The notes under the pieces were generated by a model. That model ran no database searches. It saw nothing but the letters and a program-made list of their open reading frames with translations, and was not told where the DNA came from. Of a DNA stretch of 64,000 bases, positions 1 to 10,604 are shown piece by piece; within the stretch, counting starts at the first letter, position 1, and each line of letters starts with the position of its first letter. The position numbers and the translations under genes are program-made. Source of the stretch: Mactromeris polynyma (taxonomy: Eukaryota > Mollusca > Bivalvia > Venerida > Mactridae); contig JASFXZ010000015.1 of assembly GCA_032209605.1 (NCBI GenBank), positions 930,001 through 994,000 of the forward strand, written 5' to 3'.

Positions 1-147
1 ATGACTGCTTCCTGGCTACCAACCAGTACTCGCACCAAATTTAGGGATTGTGTAGTTCGTGATCAAATACCGCTCATTGTGGTGCTCGAACTCACGACCT
101 TTGGATCAGGAGTCAAGCGCTCTACCCCTCGACCACTGTGCCTCATA
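1..147 (-). repeat. tRNA-derived SINE (family with TTCGGATCAGGAGTC), partial
   Basis: On the minus strand, a tRNA-like head with A-box-like AGTGGTCGAGGGGTAGAGCG and B-box GAGTTCGAGCACC. The same family recurs at 5185-5583. Truncated by the window edge. Confidence 0.7.
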
Positions 148-408
148 TATAATAACCATTGACATGTGGTATTTATTGTATTGTATTAATTCGTGTGGAA
201 TGATGGGCTCATTATCTTTTTCTGAATAAACGTATCTATCTATATAGTCCGTGCCGCATATGGTAACTTATGTCTTGTCATATTCAAAGTCATCATCATC
301 ATCTGTTCGTATTTAAAGAAAAATTGTGTTTCCTCAAACTGCCATATACACATTTAAAAAGAATATAACTTTGTGTCACCTGTCATATAATCCCCACATC
401 AGACAGTT
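148..408. other. no gene seen; possible LINE 3' end
   Basis: AT-rich. AATAAACGTATCTATCTATATAG near 225-247 looks like a polyadenylation signal plus CTAT tail of a non-LTR element. Nothing else recognised. Confidence 0.35.
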
Positions 409-712
409 GAAACAAGAAATATCTTGAAAAAAAGATTGTCGGCGCAATTTGAAAATTATGATTTGTTGTGCAACATTAAAATGCCGAGATGTTACCATTG
501 CTGGTCACTCCAGATCCACAATGGATTTCGGTGAATTCACCGAAATAAATTCAGTGGATTTCAGTAAGGTAGCGTACCCTTTATCGAAAGGTTAACCAAT
601 TCGCTTCCACGTTACAAACGGTGTTCGGTTGAGGAGAATTTGCCTTGGTGGTTAACGTAAGATTTGATTGGTTTACATAACACTGATATGCAAAGAGCAA
701 AACAAATCGAGC
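409..712 (+). repeat. interspersed repeat, copy 1 of 2 in window
   Basis: About 300 bp matching 13487-13779 almost throughout (shared words AAGAAATATCTTGAAAAAA, ATGCCGAGATGTTAC, TTATCGAAAGGTTAACCAAT, TGGTGGTTAACGTAAGATTT). No coding sequence; family not recognised. Confidence 0.85.
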
Positions 713-1418
713 AAAAATAATCTCCTGGGCCAGTTCAGGTATGTTAAATAAAATAACAGAAATAATACGCTAAAATAAAATAAATATTTTGGGTTAGACT
801 TGCTTGATTAAAACCCAATCAACAGCTTCGAGTAGTTAAAAACGAATAACCATTTAACATATTAGTTTATCACATCGCCACAGCCGTAGACGGTCGGTCC
901 CGGGACCAAACTCGCGTCACCTTCGGACTGGTAATTTAGTTGCGATACCGACTGCGCTAGATGGGGATTCATGATAGAGTATTATTATTATTATTATGAT
1001 CATTATTATCATTATCATTAGTGTTATTATTATTATCATTATTATCATTGTCATCATTTCAACAGATAACACCAATGCGCGTTAGCAGTTTGCATGCTTT
1101 TGTCGCAATTAATGCAAAATAAATGTGTTTAAAAATGTGTTTAAACTTATTATTTCGGTTTCGTTAAAATCCACAAAATGGTCATACATGTAGAAGGCAA
1201 ACATCTTTATGCCCACTAAAATGTATTTATACATAAAAGGGTGATAACTCATGAGAAATTAATTCGACCGACAGTGGTTAAGGAACATTAGTTATGAAAC
1301 ATAAGTCAGTTTATCACCTTTTCAAATTTAACTTTTTTTGATATGATTATCTTATTCAAATATTCGTTACAGTGAAACATCAGAAAGAGAAGTGAGCTAA
1401 ATGTGGCACTACAAAACT
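713..1418. other. no gene seen; ATT/ATC microsatellite near 984-1052
   Basis: AT-rich DNA with a loose (ATT)n/(ATC)n tract. 890-960 has a weak tRNA-like feel (TCGGTCCCGGGACCAAACTCGC) but no clear promoter boxes. Confidence 0.5.
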
Positions 1419-2695
1419 ACCCAGCAGTGACAGTTCGGCGGTTCTACCCAGGTGTTCCAGCAGTGACAGTTCGGCGGTTCTACCCAGGTGTTCCAGCAGT
1501 GACAGTTCGGCGGTTCTACCCAGGTGTTCCAGCAGTGACAGTTCGGCGGTTCTACCCAGGTGTTCCAGCAGTGACAGTTCGGCGGTTCTACCCAGGTGTT
1601 CCAGCAGTGACAGTTCGGCGGTTCTACCCAGGTGTTCCAGCAGTGACAGTTCGGTGGTTCTACCCAGGTGTTCCAGCAGTGACAGTTCGGCGGTTCTACC
1701 CAGGTGTTCCAGCAGTGACCGTTCGGCGGTTCTACCCAGGTGTTCCAGCAGTGACAGTTCGGTGGTTCTACCCAGGTGTTCCAGCAGTGACAGTTCGGCG
1801 GTTCTACCCAGGTGTTCCAGCAGTGACAGTTCGGCGGTTCTACCCAGGTGTTCCAGCAGTGACAGTTCGGCGGTTCTACCCAGGTGTTCCAGCAGTGACA
1901 GTTCGGCGGTTCTACCCAGGTGTTCCAGCAGTGACCGTTTGGCGGTTCTACCCAGGTGTTCCAGCAGTGACAGTTCGGTGGTTCTACCCAGGTGTTCCAG
2001 CAGTGACAGTTCGGCGGTTCTACCCAGGTGTTCCAGCAGTGACAGTTCGGCGGTTCTACCCAGGTGTTCCAGCAGTGACAGTTCGGTGGTTCTACCCAGG
2101 TGTTCCAGCAGTGACAGTTCGGTGGTTCTACCCAGGTGTTCCAGCAGTGACAGTTCGGTGGTTCTACCCAGGTGTTCCAGCAGTGACAGTTCGGCGGTTT
2201 ACCCGGCCAGGTGTTCCAGCAGTGACAGTTCGGCGGTTCTACCCAGGTGTTCCAGCAGTGACAGTTCGGCGGTTTACCCGGCCAGGTGTTCCAGCAGTGA
2301 CAGTTCGCTGGTTCTACCCAGGTGTTCCAGCAGTGACAGTTCGGCGGTTCTACCCGGCCAGGTGTTCCAGCAGTGACAGTTCGGTGGTTCTACCCAGGTG
2401 TTCCAGCAGTGACAGTTCGGCGGTTCTACCCAGGTGTTCCAGCAGTGACAGTTCGGTGGTTCTACCCAGGTGTTCAAGCAGTGACAGTTCGGTGGTTCTA
2501 CCCAGGTGTTCCAGCAGTGACAGTTCGGCGGTTCTACCCAGGTGTTCCAGCAGTGACAGTTCGGCGGTTCTACCCAGGTGTTCCAGCAGTGACAGTTCGG
2601 CGGTTCTACCCAGGTGTTCAAGCAGTGACTGTTCGGTGGTTCTACCCAGGTGTTCCAGCAGTGACAGTTCGGCGGTTCTACCCGGCCAGGTGTTC
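1419..2695 (+). repeat. 36-bp minisatellite, about 35 copies
   Basis: The unit reads CCAGCAGTGACAGTTCGG then C/T GGTTCTACCCAGGTGTT. The period of 36 is a multiple of three and lacks stops in several frames on both strands, producing long artefactual reading frames (12-residue repeats such as VPAVTVRRFYPG). Three units near 2200-2370 carry a +3 or +4 GGCC insertion; the +4 case shifts the frame. No ATG-led gene with non-repeat coding sequence is attached, so I annotate it as satellite DNA. Confidence 0.93.
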
Positions 2696-3043
2696 GCCTG
2701 GGAACTTCCCCCCACCCCAGTAGGTATCAAAGTCACGACTCTGTCTTTGTATGTGACTGACTGCTCTCTTATGAAAATAAAAGTACGTGTCGCTGTCCTG
2801 AACTTAATCAGAATGTTTTTACGATATGTTTCCATCCTGTCTTCCTGGCAAATCTACGCAATTACTTAACTGATAAGAGAATTTCTCTATAAGGAAATGA
2901 GATTTGTACTTCATTTCAACTTCTCTTGGTCGATGACATTAGTATATCCATTTATGGAATTATGGAATTAAATATATGGACATTAGTATAATCCATTCAT
3001 CAACTCATAGAGTGCGTCCCGCTAACAAACTTACTTACGCAAA
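2696..3043. other. no gene seen
   Basis: AT-rich. A short local duplication TTATGGAATTATGGAATTAAATATATGGACATTAGTATA near 2950-2993. Nothing coding. Confidence 0.6.
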
Positions 3044-3179
3044 TACAGTAAAACCGCTGTAATAATAGCACCCTTGCGACCCATGACAACAGATCTTAAT
3101 ATTGAGGTTGAATAAAGAGCAAATCAGTGAATATGGACTTGAAAATTGTGATCGTAATTTTAAGGCGGTCTTATTATTA

Positions 3180-3740
3180 TATACCATTATGTAATAATCG
3201 CTCATACAGCTTAAGATCCGTCATGAACAATGACATTGCCCAAGTAGTTTTTAAAACTGATTTAGTGAAACGAAATTCTTTTTCATATTTTGGCATGACT
3301 GTATGGAATGACATCACCGAAGATGTTCGTTCAATGAAAGTTTTGTCACAATTTAAAAAAACATTATACATATCTTTTAAAATTTCAATAACAAAATGCA
3401 ATTGGATTGTTTCTTCACTTTTTAATTAATTCTGTGTGTCTGTCGTATATTACTTTTAATTTTGTTTCTTCGAGTGAAGATATTTGACACATTTTGTCAA
3501 AATTGTAAATATTATTTCTACATTATGTTATATGTTTACATAAATAATCAATTCAGTATAACTTTAAGAACACATTGTAACCTTTATTTAACCTTTTTAT
3601 AATGATTTATGGAAGGCCACATAGAAAAAAGACATGCTTTATATGTGTTCTTATTATGTTTTTATATATACCAATGTAAAGTTTACTGTCTTTTGTGTTT
3701 TACCTTCTGAAAATAAAGCTATTATTATTATTATTATTAA
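3180..3740 (+). mobile_element. 5'-truncated non-LTR retrotransposon (LINE) 3' end
   Basis: Carries the last codons of a reverse-transcriptase ORF, a 3' untranslated region, AATAAAG and an (ATT)n tail (3711-3740), inserted in a TTATTA site of the MITE. Only about 560 bp survive, typical of 5' truncation. Confidence 0.8.
3183..3429 (+). pseudogene. LINE ORF2 C-terminal fragment
   Basis: About 81 codons ending at TAA 3427-3429. The motif RNSFSYFGMTVWNDITEDVR followed by LSQFKKTLY is the typical C-terminal end of CR1/L2/Jockey-like ORF2 proteins. Upstream reading continues into the MITE by chance. No catalytic reverse-transcriptase motif is present. Confidence 0.78.
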
Positions 3741-3807
3741 GGTGATCTTTAAGTGATGTTTTACTGTATACAGTTATTGAACTGCGCTGTCGATGGTGTA
3801 CCGTTGC

Positions 3808-4039
3808 AGAAAGCATTTCTTAAATTCAGTATATTAAGATGTTCATGTACCCGTCGTCTGTTTACATTACAGATAGAAATGGCAGCCATATTTTCACAAG
3901 AACGCTCGTTTTAAGAAAGGTGTAAGCTACTTCAGCTTAAATTTACGCAAAAAATAAGAAATTCATAAGTAAGAAAAGTTTACTGAATCGCTCTTATTAG
4001 TAAAGCATTTCTTAAGAAGGTTAATGAAACGCCACTCAG
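3808..4039 (+). repeat. interspersed repeat, copy 1 of 2 in window
   Basis: Matches 59856-60088 (shared GTTCATGTACCCGTCGTCTG, AAATTTACGCAAAAAAT and GGTTAATGAAACG). Rich in TTCTTAAG. Non-coding; unclassified, MITE-like. Confidence 0.75.
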
Positions 4040-4107
4040 ATATTTATTTCGGATGATACCGAGTATTCGGATAGATTGTTGTCGAATAAACGAGGTCCGA
4101 CTGTACA
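4040..4107. repeat. half MITE of the GTCCGACTGTA family
   Basis: Reads ATTTCGGATGATACCGAGTATTCGGATAG and ends AACGAGGTCCGACTGTAC. This is the right half of the family intact at 41532-41706; the left half is missing and replaced by another repeat. Confidence 0.75.
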
Positions 4108-5184
4108 TTTTCTGCGCATATAGTTCAATAATTGCGCTAATATTTTCATCTACTATTGAAATAATTGATGTGAGCTGAAGTTGTGTTTGACTGTTGGCTA
4201 TCATTAGTGATCACACAGCGAGGTGTGATAACATTCGTCGCCAGCAGAACACGATCCGACTTCGTGTTAAACAATAGATTGTTAAGCGGGACTTCGAAAA
4301 AACTTCGACATAATGGAAAACTTCGACAAAAAAATCGTCTTGTCCGACAAAATTTCATAAAGACAAAAAAGGACAAAATCGGGATTTTTGAAAAGCTTCG
4401 AGGTAACGGAAACTTCGTCTTAAGCGAGTTCTTCATAACGAGAGTTGACTGTATTTGAATTTATGATTGTGATGAATTGAGTTTAATTCGCCAGTAATTT
4501 TGTATTCAAGAACAAGAAGACAATGAGCATGAGTATCTTGACAACATGTGTATACTTTGTGTATGAATGCAATCTTGAATTTGACAGTGTACTCCACTAC
4601 ACTATGGTATGCATACTTTGGTAAACAGACGTGCGATCAGTAACGGCTAACGGAAGCCGCTCAGAGTTCGCGGAGCTAACAAGTGTATGGTCCGCCACGT
4701 TTTCGGCTCACAAATTCCGCGGTTTGCTACCTCGGAGTTGCGTTAGCGAGTTGGCGTACAGTACACGCACACTCTTTGACAAACAGTGCGTTCAGTAGCA
4801 TAACTCGTGCACAGTTTCGTAACGTGAGCGACTGTTCGCCTTTACTGAACGCGGGTCAGAGTTTTTATAAATCAAACTAAATATACATCAAGGAGCTCTG
4901 TCCAGTCCATGTTGTCGCTGTTCTGTTCACAGGCCAACTTCAAAGTTAATAAATAATTAGAATATGCTAGTAGTTTATTTAATCGATTACATGAGCGTTT
5001 AATCCAGGCTGGTTTAGTTTTAAATTACCAGTTCAAAGCCGCGCAACAATCCTTTATATTGAATAGCCATCAAACTAAAGACGTATCTCGAAGTCCTTTG
5101 AAGTCGAGACATTCTTTGTGTGAGTGTAACCCTATTTATTTCACATCGATTGTGAAACAAGTTCTTACGACTATCAGTTATCCC
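4108..5184. other. no gene seen
   Basis: 4270-4440 has repeated ACTTCGACA/AACTTCGTC words. 4630-4870 is locally GC-rich with repeats of CAGTAACG and CTAACAAG-type words. No start-to-stop frame with recognisable product, and no splice-linked exons that I could see. Confidence 0.5.
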
Positions 5185-5583
5185 TCTCTGTGACTGTTTT
5201 TCTGGGCTTCTAACCAGTACTAGTGCCGAGTTCGTGGATTGATTAGTTTGCGATCAAATTTGTTTGTTTATTTCATCGGGTTTAACGCCGTTTCTCAACG
5301 ATATTTCAGTTATATACGGCGGCCGGTTCACCCAACCAGTTTTTCCTGGACTGAATTCTTACCAGTACTAACTTACCCCTCCACAAGGAGCCGGCAACTT
5401 CTCCACATGTGGAGGAAAATCGATATTTTTGGGAATCGAACCCAGATCGCCGGGTTACAAGTCCAGCGCACTAACCACTGAACCCCGGCCGCGGCTTTGT
5501 GATCAAACCCCTCTCGATTTGGGGCTCAAACTCGCGACCTTCGGATCAGGAGTCAGGCGCTCTACCCCTCGAACACTACGCCT
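5185..5583 (-). repeat. tRNA-derived SINE interrupted by another SINE
   Basis: The outer element is the family seen at 1-147: ends CTTCTAACCAGTACT (5208-) and the tRNA-like head GCTCAAACTCGCGACCTTCGG to CTCGAACACTACGCC. It is split at 5259-5495 by the family below, with the duplicated target TTTG(C/T)GATCAAA on both sides. Confidence 0.82.
5259..5495 (-). repeat. Thr-tRNA-type SINE nested in another SINE
   Basis: Minus strand: head GCCGCGGCCGGGGTTCAGTG with anticodon-region CTTGTAA, body with CTCCACATGTGGAG, and conserved tail GAGAAACGGCGTTAAACCCG then (AAAC)n. About 40 bp after the head is deleted compared with 33011-33282 and 60422-60691. Confidence 0.88.
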
Positions 5584-5652
5584 CCCCACTGGTGTTAAGG
5601 TTATACGTTCGTATCAACTGTTGATCTCGAATTAACGGTATCTCGAAGTAAG

Positions 5653-5833
5653 TACAGTAAAACCTCACTTAAAGACCGCCTCGATAATAAGACCGCCTCA
5701 AAATCAAGAACACGATTTTCAAGTCCATGTTCACTGTTTGGCTCTCTATTCAACCTCAATTTAAGACCACCTCAATATTAAGACCAGTTTTCAAGAGTCC
5801 AAAGGTTGGTCGCATTATTGAGGTTTTTCTGTA
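5653..5833. mobile_element. MITE with TACAGTAAAACCTC ends, intact (181 bp)
   Basis: Inverted ends TACAGTAAAACCTC and GAGGTTTTTCTGTA. The interior repeats AAGACC(A/G)CCTC words. No ORF. TA-start ends suggest a Tc1/mariner-type parent, which I cannot confirm. Confidence 0.85.
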
Positions 5834-6190
5834 TACTGGTCCATAATAACAATAATTCAGTTTAACAAGCGACAACATGATGGAGAACTGTGAAACAGAG
5901 TGTTCGCCTTAAGGGAGACGCTAAAACCGGTAGAAAATATTTATGACACTGAAGTCTTGCTAGAAATACAATGTTGCGGCTTTGAATAATTATCTGATAC
6001 TCTGCATAGCTCGGGGGAAAACATAAAAACAAAAATGTGGGCTATTTCACATCAACATGTAGGATAATTATGTCAGCGATGCTAATAGTCCTCTGGTTAT
6101 TTCACAGACACTGACTGAAATTCTCCAGTAAAAATGCCTGCAGATTTTAATCAAATTGTTCATGCAATATCAAGTGCAGGTCACAAGTGC
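5834..6190. other. no gene seen
   Basis: AT-rich flank of the Harbinger insertion; nothing recognised. Confidence 0.6.
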
Positions 6191-6874
6191 TAATACAGCC
6201 GTCACACCGGACTGGCGTCCTTACTGCGTCCCTACGGCGACCCAGGACGTGGAAGGGACGCCATGGACGCCGTAGGGTCGTGGTGAGAACGCATCAAGAC
6301 GCCGTGGGGACCCCAAGGACGCCGAAGGTCGCAGAGCGACGGCGTTTACTTTGGACATGTTCAAAGTAAACGCCGAGGTTCGGCGTCCTGAGCGCGTCCT
6401 GGCTCAGGACGCCGTGGGATCGCCCTGAGGTCGCCATGGTCGCCGTAGCATCGCAGTAGGAACCCGAACAACGCCAAAGGAACGTAGTACAGACGTGGTA
6501 GAGTCGCCATGTAAACGCGGAGAAAAGGATCGGGGGAACCAATGGCGACCTTACTGCGTCCTTACCACGTCTATGGGGTTCTTACCACGACCCCATCACG
6601 TCTATGGCGTCCTTACCGCGATGTCAGGATATTTGGGCGGATATTTCGGGATTTGAGCTATTGTCCGCGACCTTACAACGTTCTCAATGCGTCCCTGCGG
6701 CGTTAATGGCGTTTCTACGGGGTACCTACTACGACTATTGCGTTTCTACGGAGTTTGCACTGCGTTCCTAGCGCGTTCCTACTGTTCGACCTCGAAGAGC
6801 TATAAAACCCAATATTTCATCCTATCTTTATCAGTGTATTTCTCGTACTCACCATCATCAGGGCCGAATAAAGG

Positions 6875-7336
6875 ATGAACTTGCTCGCACTGCAACATAT
6901 ACTTATTGTCCAGCAGCAGCAGCAGGCAGATGATCATGTCATAGCTGTAAAACTGATCAGACGGCGAAGGAGAAGAAGGGCAAGGCTAAGAAGATGCTGG
7001 GTTAGACCATGGCTCGGTGATGTCCGAAGAGAACAGTTATGCCACTTCAACCGCCTCATGCCTGAGCTGAGGCGAGAAGATCCGGCATCGTTCCAGAATT
7101 TCCTTAGGGTTCAACCAGAAATGTTTGATGAGCTGCTCACCAGGCTTGGCCCACGAATCACCAAGCAGGATACAAACTACAGGAAAGCCATCAACCCAGG
7201 GACGAAGCTGGCAGTCACTCTACGCCACCTAGCGTCTGGTGACATGTACTCCAGCATGAAATTCGACTTCCGACTCCCAGCGAATACATTGTCTCTTGTC
7301 GTGAAGGAAGTATGTCTTGCCCTTATCCTTGTATGA
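6875..7336 (+). pseudogene. HARBI1-like Harbinger transposase, N-terminal part only
   Basis: ATG at 6875. About 145 codons of recognisable sequence: a Gln/Arg-rich start, then FNRLMPELRREDPASFQNFL, KQDTNYRKAI and GTKLAVTLRHLASGDMYSSM, typical of the N-terminal helical DNA-binding part of HARBI1 nucleases. Similarity ends at about VVKEVC (7310). The last codons are the reverse strand of the opposing gene. The nuclease domain (normally some 200 residues more) is missing, so no activity is expected, though a DNA-binding fragment could be made. Confidence 0.85.
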
Positions 7337-7618
7337 GGATAACTTCTTGTTGAAGAGCAGTGGGTGCTCCCTAAGCCAGTCTACCATGGCCTCCTCTTCT
7401 TCGGGCGTCAGATCACTACGCACCAGCCTGCTCCTCTTGGTTTTACGGCATGGACTGTCACATTTTGTAGCGCTGGCATTGGACTGTGTGGACTGTGTGT
7501 CCGATTCCGCTACATCGACGCTGGAGTCCCTTTCAGGAGATGACGCTGGTGCTGGAGATATTGAGGCTGTCCTGGCTGCTATACCTCGCCCACGCCCACG
7601 GCCCCTGGTTTTCGGCAT
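7310..7618 (-). pseudogene. MADF/Myb-like accessory protein gene of Harbinger, 3' truncated
   Basis: Best start is ATG at 7618 (MPKTRGRGRGRG); the open frame further up lacks a good start. It has an RG-rich head, a Ser/acidic linker, then LTPEEEEAMVDWLREHPLLF and KLSSYKDKGK, the first helix of a MADF-type Myb-like domain. Harbinger elements usually carry such a second protein to bring the transposase to DNA. The domain breaks off at the deletion junction shared with the transposase fragment, after which it reads antisense transposase. Confidence 0.75.
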
Positions 7619-7963
7619 AACGTTGCGTATAAGTTTAAAATGCGTACACGTTAAAATGCGTGACCTCAACGGATGAGAGTAAAATAATGAATGAAGCTTT
7701 CCGAAAGAACAGTGGAGTTTTATACTCGCAGCGAGGACGCCGTTGGGTCGCCCTGCAGTCGCCGTGGGAACGCCATGCACGTGGTAAGGTCGTGGTAGAA
7801 ACTCTAAGAACGCAGTGGGGTCGCAGTGGGGTCGCCGCTGATCGCCGTATGGACGCCGCAGTGACGCCGTGTAAACTCAATAGAAACTCCAAGGACGCAA
7901 TAAGAACGCGGTAAGGTCGTGTTGGGAACGCCGTGTACATACACAGATCGCAGAGCACAGAAC

Positions 7964-7982
7964 TCCGGTGTGACGGCTGACC
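7964..7982 (-). repeat. internal second copy of the Harbinger terminal repeat
   Basis: CTCCGGTGTGACGGCTGACC repeats the inverted-repeat core about 115 bp inside the right end. It may be a former end or the scar of a nested insertion. Confidence 0.6.
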
Positions 7983-8481
7983 GAAATCTGGATTTATTTT
8001 AGAAAAATCATTGGCGTTCTCAATGCGACCATCGGCGTTCTCCAAAATATGACAGTTTAGGACGCGGTAAGGACGCCAGTCCGGTGTGACGGCAGTATAA
8101 CCCGTCCCGGAAGTACTATTTCACATTGTTTATATAAAACTACAACTGTTCATTTGGATTTTGCATTTTTGTTTCAAATGAATTTAAGTTTTGAATGAAG
8201 CGGTCAAACCCGATAAAATCACGTTCATCGTTCCGTATAACTTTGTTATAATGTAGTGACTAATGAAAATTTACAACAACAACAAAAATGGGTCAGATCT
8301 TTTGACCAGTATAATTGATGATCTAGAGCCAGAAAACAGAAAATGGTATTATAATAAATATCGTAGGAGAGGGTTGTTCTATATATTATGGAAGAAAATA
8401 AAACAGATCAAAAGTACAATAATTCATCATCACAACTTGTTATTAAACCAACAAAATATGTAACATGATTGAAGTTCTGAG

Positions 8482-8666
8482 TACAGTGGAACACGCTTAT
8501 AACGAATATCTGGGGACTTGGAAATTAACTTCGATATATCAAAACTGTGTTTGCAACCGTGTAATTATACAATGAAATATAGAAGAGCTTGGTCGGGGAA
8601 GAAAAAATACTACGTATTATCCGATTTTCGTTATAACCGAGTACGTTATAAGCGTGTTCCACTGTA
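8482..8666. mobile_element. MITE with TACAGTGGAACACGC ends (185 bp)
   Basis: Left end TACAGTGGAACACGCTTATAACGA, right end TCGTTATAA... AGCGTGTTCCACTGTA. No ORF of note; a third MITE family with CAGT-type ends. Confidence 0.85.
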
Positions 8667-9711
8667 TATACGATATATTATGCCTAGGTCACATGAGTTC
8701 CCGGTCAGTTTACGGAGCCCGTACGGTCCAAAATTCTGAGAACCCGTGAGTTATCGCATTGCATGCCGTGCGGGTCCGCTCAAATGTTTGGCCCCGCATG
8801 AGCACTGTAAAACCCGCGGCTGAAAGTTGAGCATGTCCAACGTTCGTGCCTCGGTCCGATGAGACCTTCGGTGGTCCCGAGCCCGTAAAACTTGAGGAAG
8901 CTTACGGACCTGTAGCCTGTTGGAATTCCTTACATCGGGAGCTTTGTGTGTACGAGATATTACTGAGTGTCTGTTCATACTTCATACCAACTTCTGTTTT
9001 GTACGTTACGAAGTGGGATAGTTAATCGCCAACTAACGAGGAAAAACAAATCTTCAAAAAAAACACCAGAAAAATGGTAAGCAAAACAAGAAAAGTCTTT
9101 TTTGTTAAAAGATAAACGGCGTAGATAGAATGATGTCTTCCGGTGTGTTAAATGAAATAACGTTTTTGCAATATATTGAAAAATAAATCCTTACAAAAAA
9201 TTACTCGGATCTATATACATATGTATACTATAATTATGTACCTGTCTTATCAGTGTCATTTTATACATGCTTAAACATATTAGCTACACCCGGCTAAATT
9301 CGAACTGCTAACGAACGCACATCTTACGAATACCTCTTGGGTGAAAATATGATTGATCATATTTTAAAAAGCCCGTTTCGAGGACAACGTTTGGATGGTA
9401 AAAAATGTAGGTCAGAATTAAAATTGTACTTGTTTGTTTGATGACATGTGAATCGCACGTAAATAGTTTCCTAAACTTGGTGCTACGTTAAGTCGTTTCT
9501 TTTCTTCTCAATCTCCTCCGAATAATTCCAGAAAAGCTATATATTATACTTTACGTCATTAATAACGCAACTAAAAATGGTCCGCGTCAGCACGGTGACA
9601 TTATGACGAAATAATTATATTATAATTCTCACACATAATTTCCTAAACTTAATCGATTATGAAATATGAATACTTTGGTCGTAGTTAAATTTCTTTTATG
9701 AAGAATGATTA
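8667..9711. other. no gene seen
   Basis: 8680-8960 is GC-richer with dispersed CCCGTA/CCCGTGAG words (ACGGAGCCCGTACGG, GAGCCCGTAAAAC), possibly an old degenerate repeat. The rest is AT-rich with no recognisable product. Confidence 0.5.
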
Positions 9712-9797
9712 ACTCAATAAAAGCCAGAGAATAAGGAAGGAATGGCCTGGCCGACCATAAGGAATAACTTAGAGAATCAAAGAGGACAAACAGCGTT
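9712..9797 (+). repeat. fragment of an interspersed repeat (GGAATGGCCTGGCCGACC)
   Basis: Matches part of 24226-24405 and 38440-38640 (AAGGAATGGCCTGGCCGACCATAAGGAATAA, AGAGGACAAAC). Confidence 0.7.
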
Positions 9798-10604
9798 CTC
9801 TACATGGCACAAAATGAACGCTCAAGTGATATAGTTGCGTTTTTAATGGCGTTAAGTATACTACATTTAATCATATTTTATTACTCAATATTTGGTAACA
9901 ACACAAAACCGAACACATTCATTCAGACAATCAATCACAACAGAAAACCATTTATTTACCATCATAAATCATGCAGTCTGCAATCAAAAATGTTTTAAGA
10001 AGATGCGTTAGTTATTATGTTACAGGAAAATACGAATATATTCCGAAAACTGATACGTATCGTAAATTTAACAATCCGGTCGTAAATTTGTTTACTGTCA
10101 GATATAATGTTTTATTACATGTACAGGATACTTGAAACTGTAATGACTGATTTTCATGTCCACGTTGGTGATGGCTAGTCAATAAATCATCATATTAAAG
10201 GTTTATATGAGGGATGATCCAAAAGTTACGAAACTTTTGTCACAAAATTAAGGCAAATGCCACTATGTAAGTCTTTGAAATGCTTTACTGTATAGTAGGA
10301 GATATGTGATGATATATACTAATATACAATATATAAAATAATAAAAAATATAGTACAAAATGAATATGTTTTATTTATTTTGGTTAATGTTCTTCATTTA
10401 TTGTAAATCTTAACAAAATTGTAGACTACAGTTGTCAATAATATGTTCCAAAACCTTACAGGCTTTCCTCAAAACATTTTCAAATTGTTAAATAAGCATG
10501 ATATAGTGCCTCTAAAAGAAGTTCACGGTCAGCCCTCATAAATTCTTTCATGCGACGATACAAGTTCATTGATGAGTTTTTTCTCAATGAAAGTTGGGAC
10601 GTAT
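9798..10604. other. no gene seen
   Basis: AT-rich. The short frames at 9804-9998 and on the minus strand near 10580-10470 have no supporting motif. Confidence 0.5.

Larger units (their letters stand above)
3044..3768. mobile_element. MITE (TACAGTAAAACC family) split by a LINE insertion
   Basis: The left end TACAGTAAAACC (3044) and right end GTTTTACTGTA (to 3768) are a MITE of the family seen intact at 5653-5833. At about 3180 the MITE is interrupted, and it resumes at about 3740 after an ATT-repeat tail. Confidence 0.82.
6194..8097. mobile_element. PIF/Harbinger DNA transposon, internally deleted
   Basis: The ends are inverted repeats of about 40 bp containing GCCGTCACACCGGACTGGCG. The element is flanked by the 3-bp duplication TAA (6191-6193 and 8098-8100), the hallmark TWA target of PIF/Harbinger. 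Outer regions are GC-rich with many GACGCC/GGCGTC words. The interior carries the 5' part of a HARBI1-type transposase (plus strand) and of a MADF/Myb-like protein gene (minus strand), fused tail to tail by a deletion near 7310. No catalytic DDE domain remains, so the copy must be non-autonomous. A second copy of the terminal sequence lies inside the right end (7964-7982). Confidence 0.92.

Noticed and set aside
1403..2869. 488-codon open frame across the 36-bp minisatellite
   Set aside because: Starts at GTG, consists of tandem repeat, and equally open frames exist in other phases and on the other strand. The non-repeat end has no recognisable domain.
10440..10600. Short minus-strand frame resembling a transposase C terminus (MNLYRRMKEFMRADRELL)
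   Set aside because: Only about 36 codons, with no matching upstream sequence; too little to name.
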